A DNA stretch of 13,743 bases from CAYYWP01 sp964475125. Its GTDB lineage: Bacteria; Desulfobacterota; Binatia; HRBIN30; CADEER01. The stretch covers positions 1 to 13,743 of the forward strand of contig CAYYWP010000125.1 of the NCBI GenBank assembly GCA_964475125.1, given 5' to 3'. Position numbers and translations under genes: made by a program. Below, piece after piece: positions 13,036 to 13,743 of this stretch. Below the pieces are notes generated by a model. That model was not told where the DNA came from. It did not search any database and saw nothing but the letters and a program-made list of their open reading frames with translations. Numbering within the stretch: position 1 is the stretch's first letter; the number at the start of each line of letters is the position of its first letter.

Positions 13036-13743
13036 ATGCCGGTAGTCGAAACCTCCCTCCTGCGCTGGATCGTCTTCCTGCCCGCCATCGGGACGATCCT
13101 CTGTCTGATCGCCGCCAAGACGGGTCGCGACGGGCTGGCCAGGATCGCCGGTCCGGGCTCGGTGCTCGCCGCGCTGGTGGTCTCGATCGCGGCGCTGACC
13201 CAGTTGTGGCAGCAGCCGGCCGGGGCGGCGCTGTACGATCGCCTCTACACCTGGATCCACGCCTCGCCCTTGACGCTCGAGGCGGCGCTGCGCGTCGACC
13301 ACCTGGCCAGCGTGATGATCCTCATCATCACCGGCGTCGGCTTCCTGATCCACTTCTACTCCCTCGGCTACATGCGCGAGGACCCCGACATCGCGCGCTT
13401 CTTCGCCTACTTGAACCTGTTCACCACCTCGATGCTCATCCTCGTGCTCGGCGATTCCCTGCCGCTGCTGTTCATCGGCTGGGAGGGCGTCGGCCTGTGC
13501 TCGTACCTACTCATCGGCTTCTGGTACCTCGATCCCGCCAACGCCGACGCCGGACGCAAGGCCTTCATCGCCAACCGCATCGGCGACGCCGCCTTTCTGA
13601 TCGGCATGTTCCTGCTCTTCTGGAGCTCGGCCCAGGTCGGAGCCGCCTCGCTGTCGATTCCCGAGATCAACAGTATGGCGCCGAAGCTCGCCGAGTGGTC
13701 GCCGGCGGTGGTGACGGCCGTCTGCCTGCTGCTCTTCGTCGGC
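13036..13743 (+). CDS. nuoL: NADH-quinone oxidoreductase subunit L (partial, N-terminal part)
   Basis: A proton-pumping membrane subunit of Complex I; 236 residues are visible, about a third of the usual length, and the gene runs off the window end. The frame is open from ATG 13036 to the last base. Typical features: a first helix at about residues 8-26 after MPVVETSLLRW, DHLASVMILIITGVGFLIHFYS near 95-114, GYMREDPDIARFFAYLNLF, and the strongly conserved IGWEGVGLCSYLLIGFWY near 152-169, then AGRKAFIANRIGDAAFLIGM. The lysine and glutamate of the channel (in GWEGVG and RKAF) are present. No clear Shine-Dalgarno site is seen. Other Complex I genes are not in the window; nuoM and nuoN would be expected next. 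An MrpA- or DabB-like antiporter relative is less likely given these motifs. Confidence 0.92.
   Translation, partial: MPVVETSLLRWIVFLPAIGTILCLIAAKTGRDGLARIAGPGSVLAALVVSIAALTQLWQQPAGAALYDRLYTWIHASPLTLEAALRVDHLASVMILIITGVGFLIHFYSLGYMREDPDIARFFAYLNLFTTSMLILVLGDSLPLLFIGWEGVGLCSYLLIGFWYLDPANADAGRKAFIANRIGDAAFLIGMFLLFWSSAQVGAASLSIPEINSMAPKLAEWSPAVVTAVCLLLFVG

Noticed and set aside
12824..13045. Small gene of 73 codons after qcrB
   Set aside because: Most of it is translated repeat R10, with recurring HRSL and GHWS strings, and it overlaps the nuoL start.
13036..13743. DabB-type bicarbonate-uptake or MrpA antiporter subunit
   Set aside because: The visible motifs (IGWEGVGLCSYLLIGFWY, NRIGDAAFLIG) are those of true NuoL and no dabA or mrp gene is seen. 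The missing C-terminal part leaves a little doubt.

Overview
The window is a GC-rich stretch of bacterial DNA in which all 13 recognised genes lie on the + strand. The composition, the gene order (caa3-type oxidase, then a Rieske/cytochrome b complex, then nuoL) and the aerobic, heterotrophic gene set suggest a free-living respiring bacterium of the deltaproteobacteria-like / Binatota / Acidobacteria sphere. That placement is an impression from protein style, not a search result.

Layout. Positions 118-882 encode a crotonase-superfamily protein, followed by FdhD (1018-1857). Positions 2022-5413 hold a sugar-phosphate block: short-type 6-phosphogluconate dehydrogenase, 6-phosphogluconolactonase, ribose-5-phosphate isomerase A and a ROK-family, PpgK-like glucokinase. 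Together with glucose-6-phosphate dehydrogenase (not in the window) these would take glucose to ribose-5-phosphate and yield reducing power. Positions 5666-12834 hold a terminal respiratory block: COX subunit II with a fused cytochrome c, subunit I, a short subunit III, a multi-span membrane protein of subunit IV-like start, a diheme c lipoprotein, a Rieske protein and a cytochrome b carrying its own C-terminal cytochrome c. This reads as a quinol:cytochrome c reductase plus a proton-pumping caa3-type oxidase. NuoL of Complex I begins at 13036 and runs off the window.

The most striking content is between the genes. Ten short-period repeat arrays, built of 7- or 8-base words (one of longer period), occupy almost every gene junction that is not a translational overlap. 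Most are folded as inverted repeats: a run of one word, a short loop, then a run of its reverse complement. The word differs between loci (GCCATAY, GCAAAAG, GCGATAW, GCTGACGT and others), but three loci share GGTGACC/GGTCACC. Arrays begin at or within about 25 bases of the upstream stop codon, sometimes contain that stop codon, and in at least one case contain the next start codon. They are not one transposed sequence; they look like one architecture with locus-specific words. This is the best candidate here for an undescribed system.

No rRNA, tRNA, CRISPR array, insertion sequence or phage gene was seen. No stretch over 300 bases lacks a gene; the largest gap (5414-5665) is mostly one long inverted repeat.
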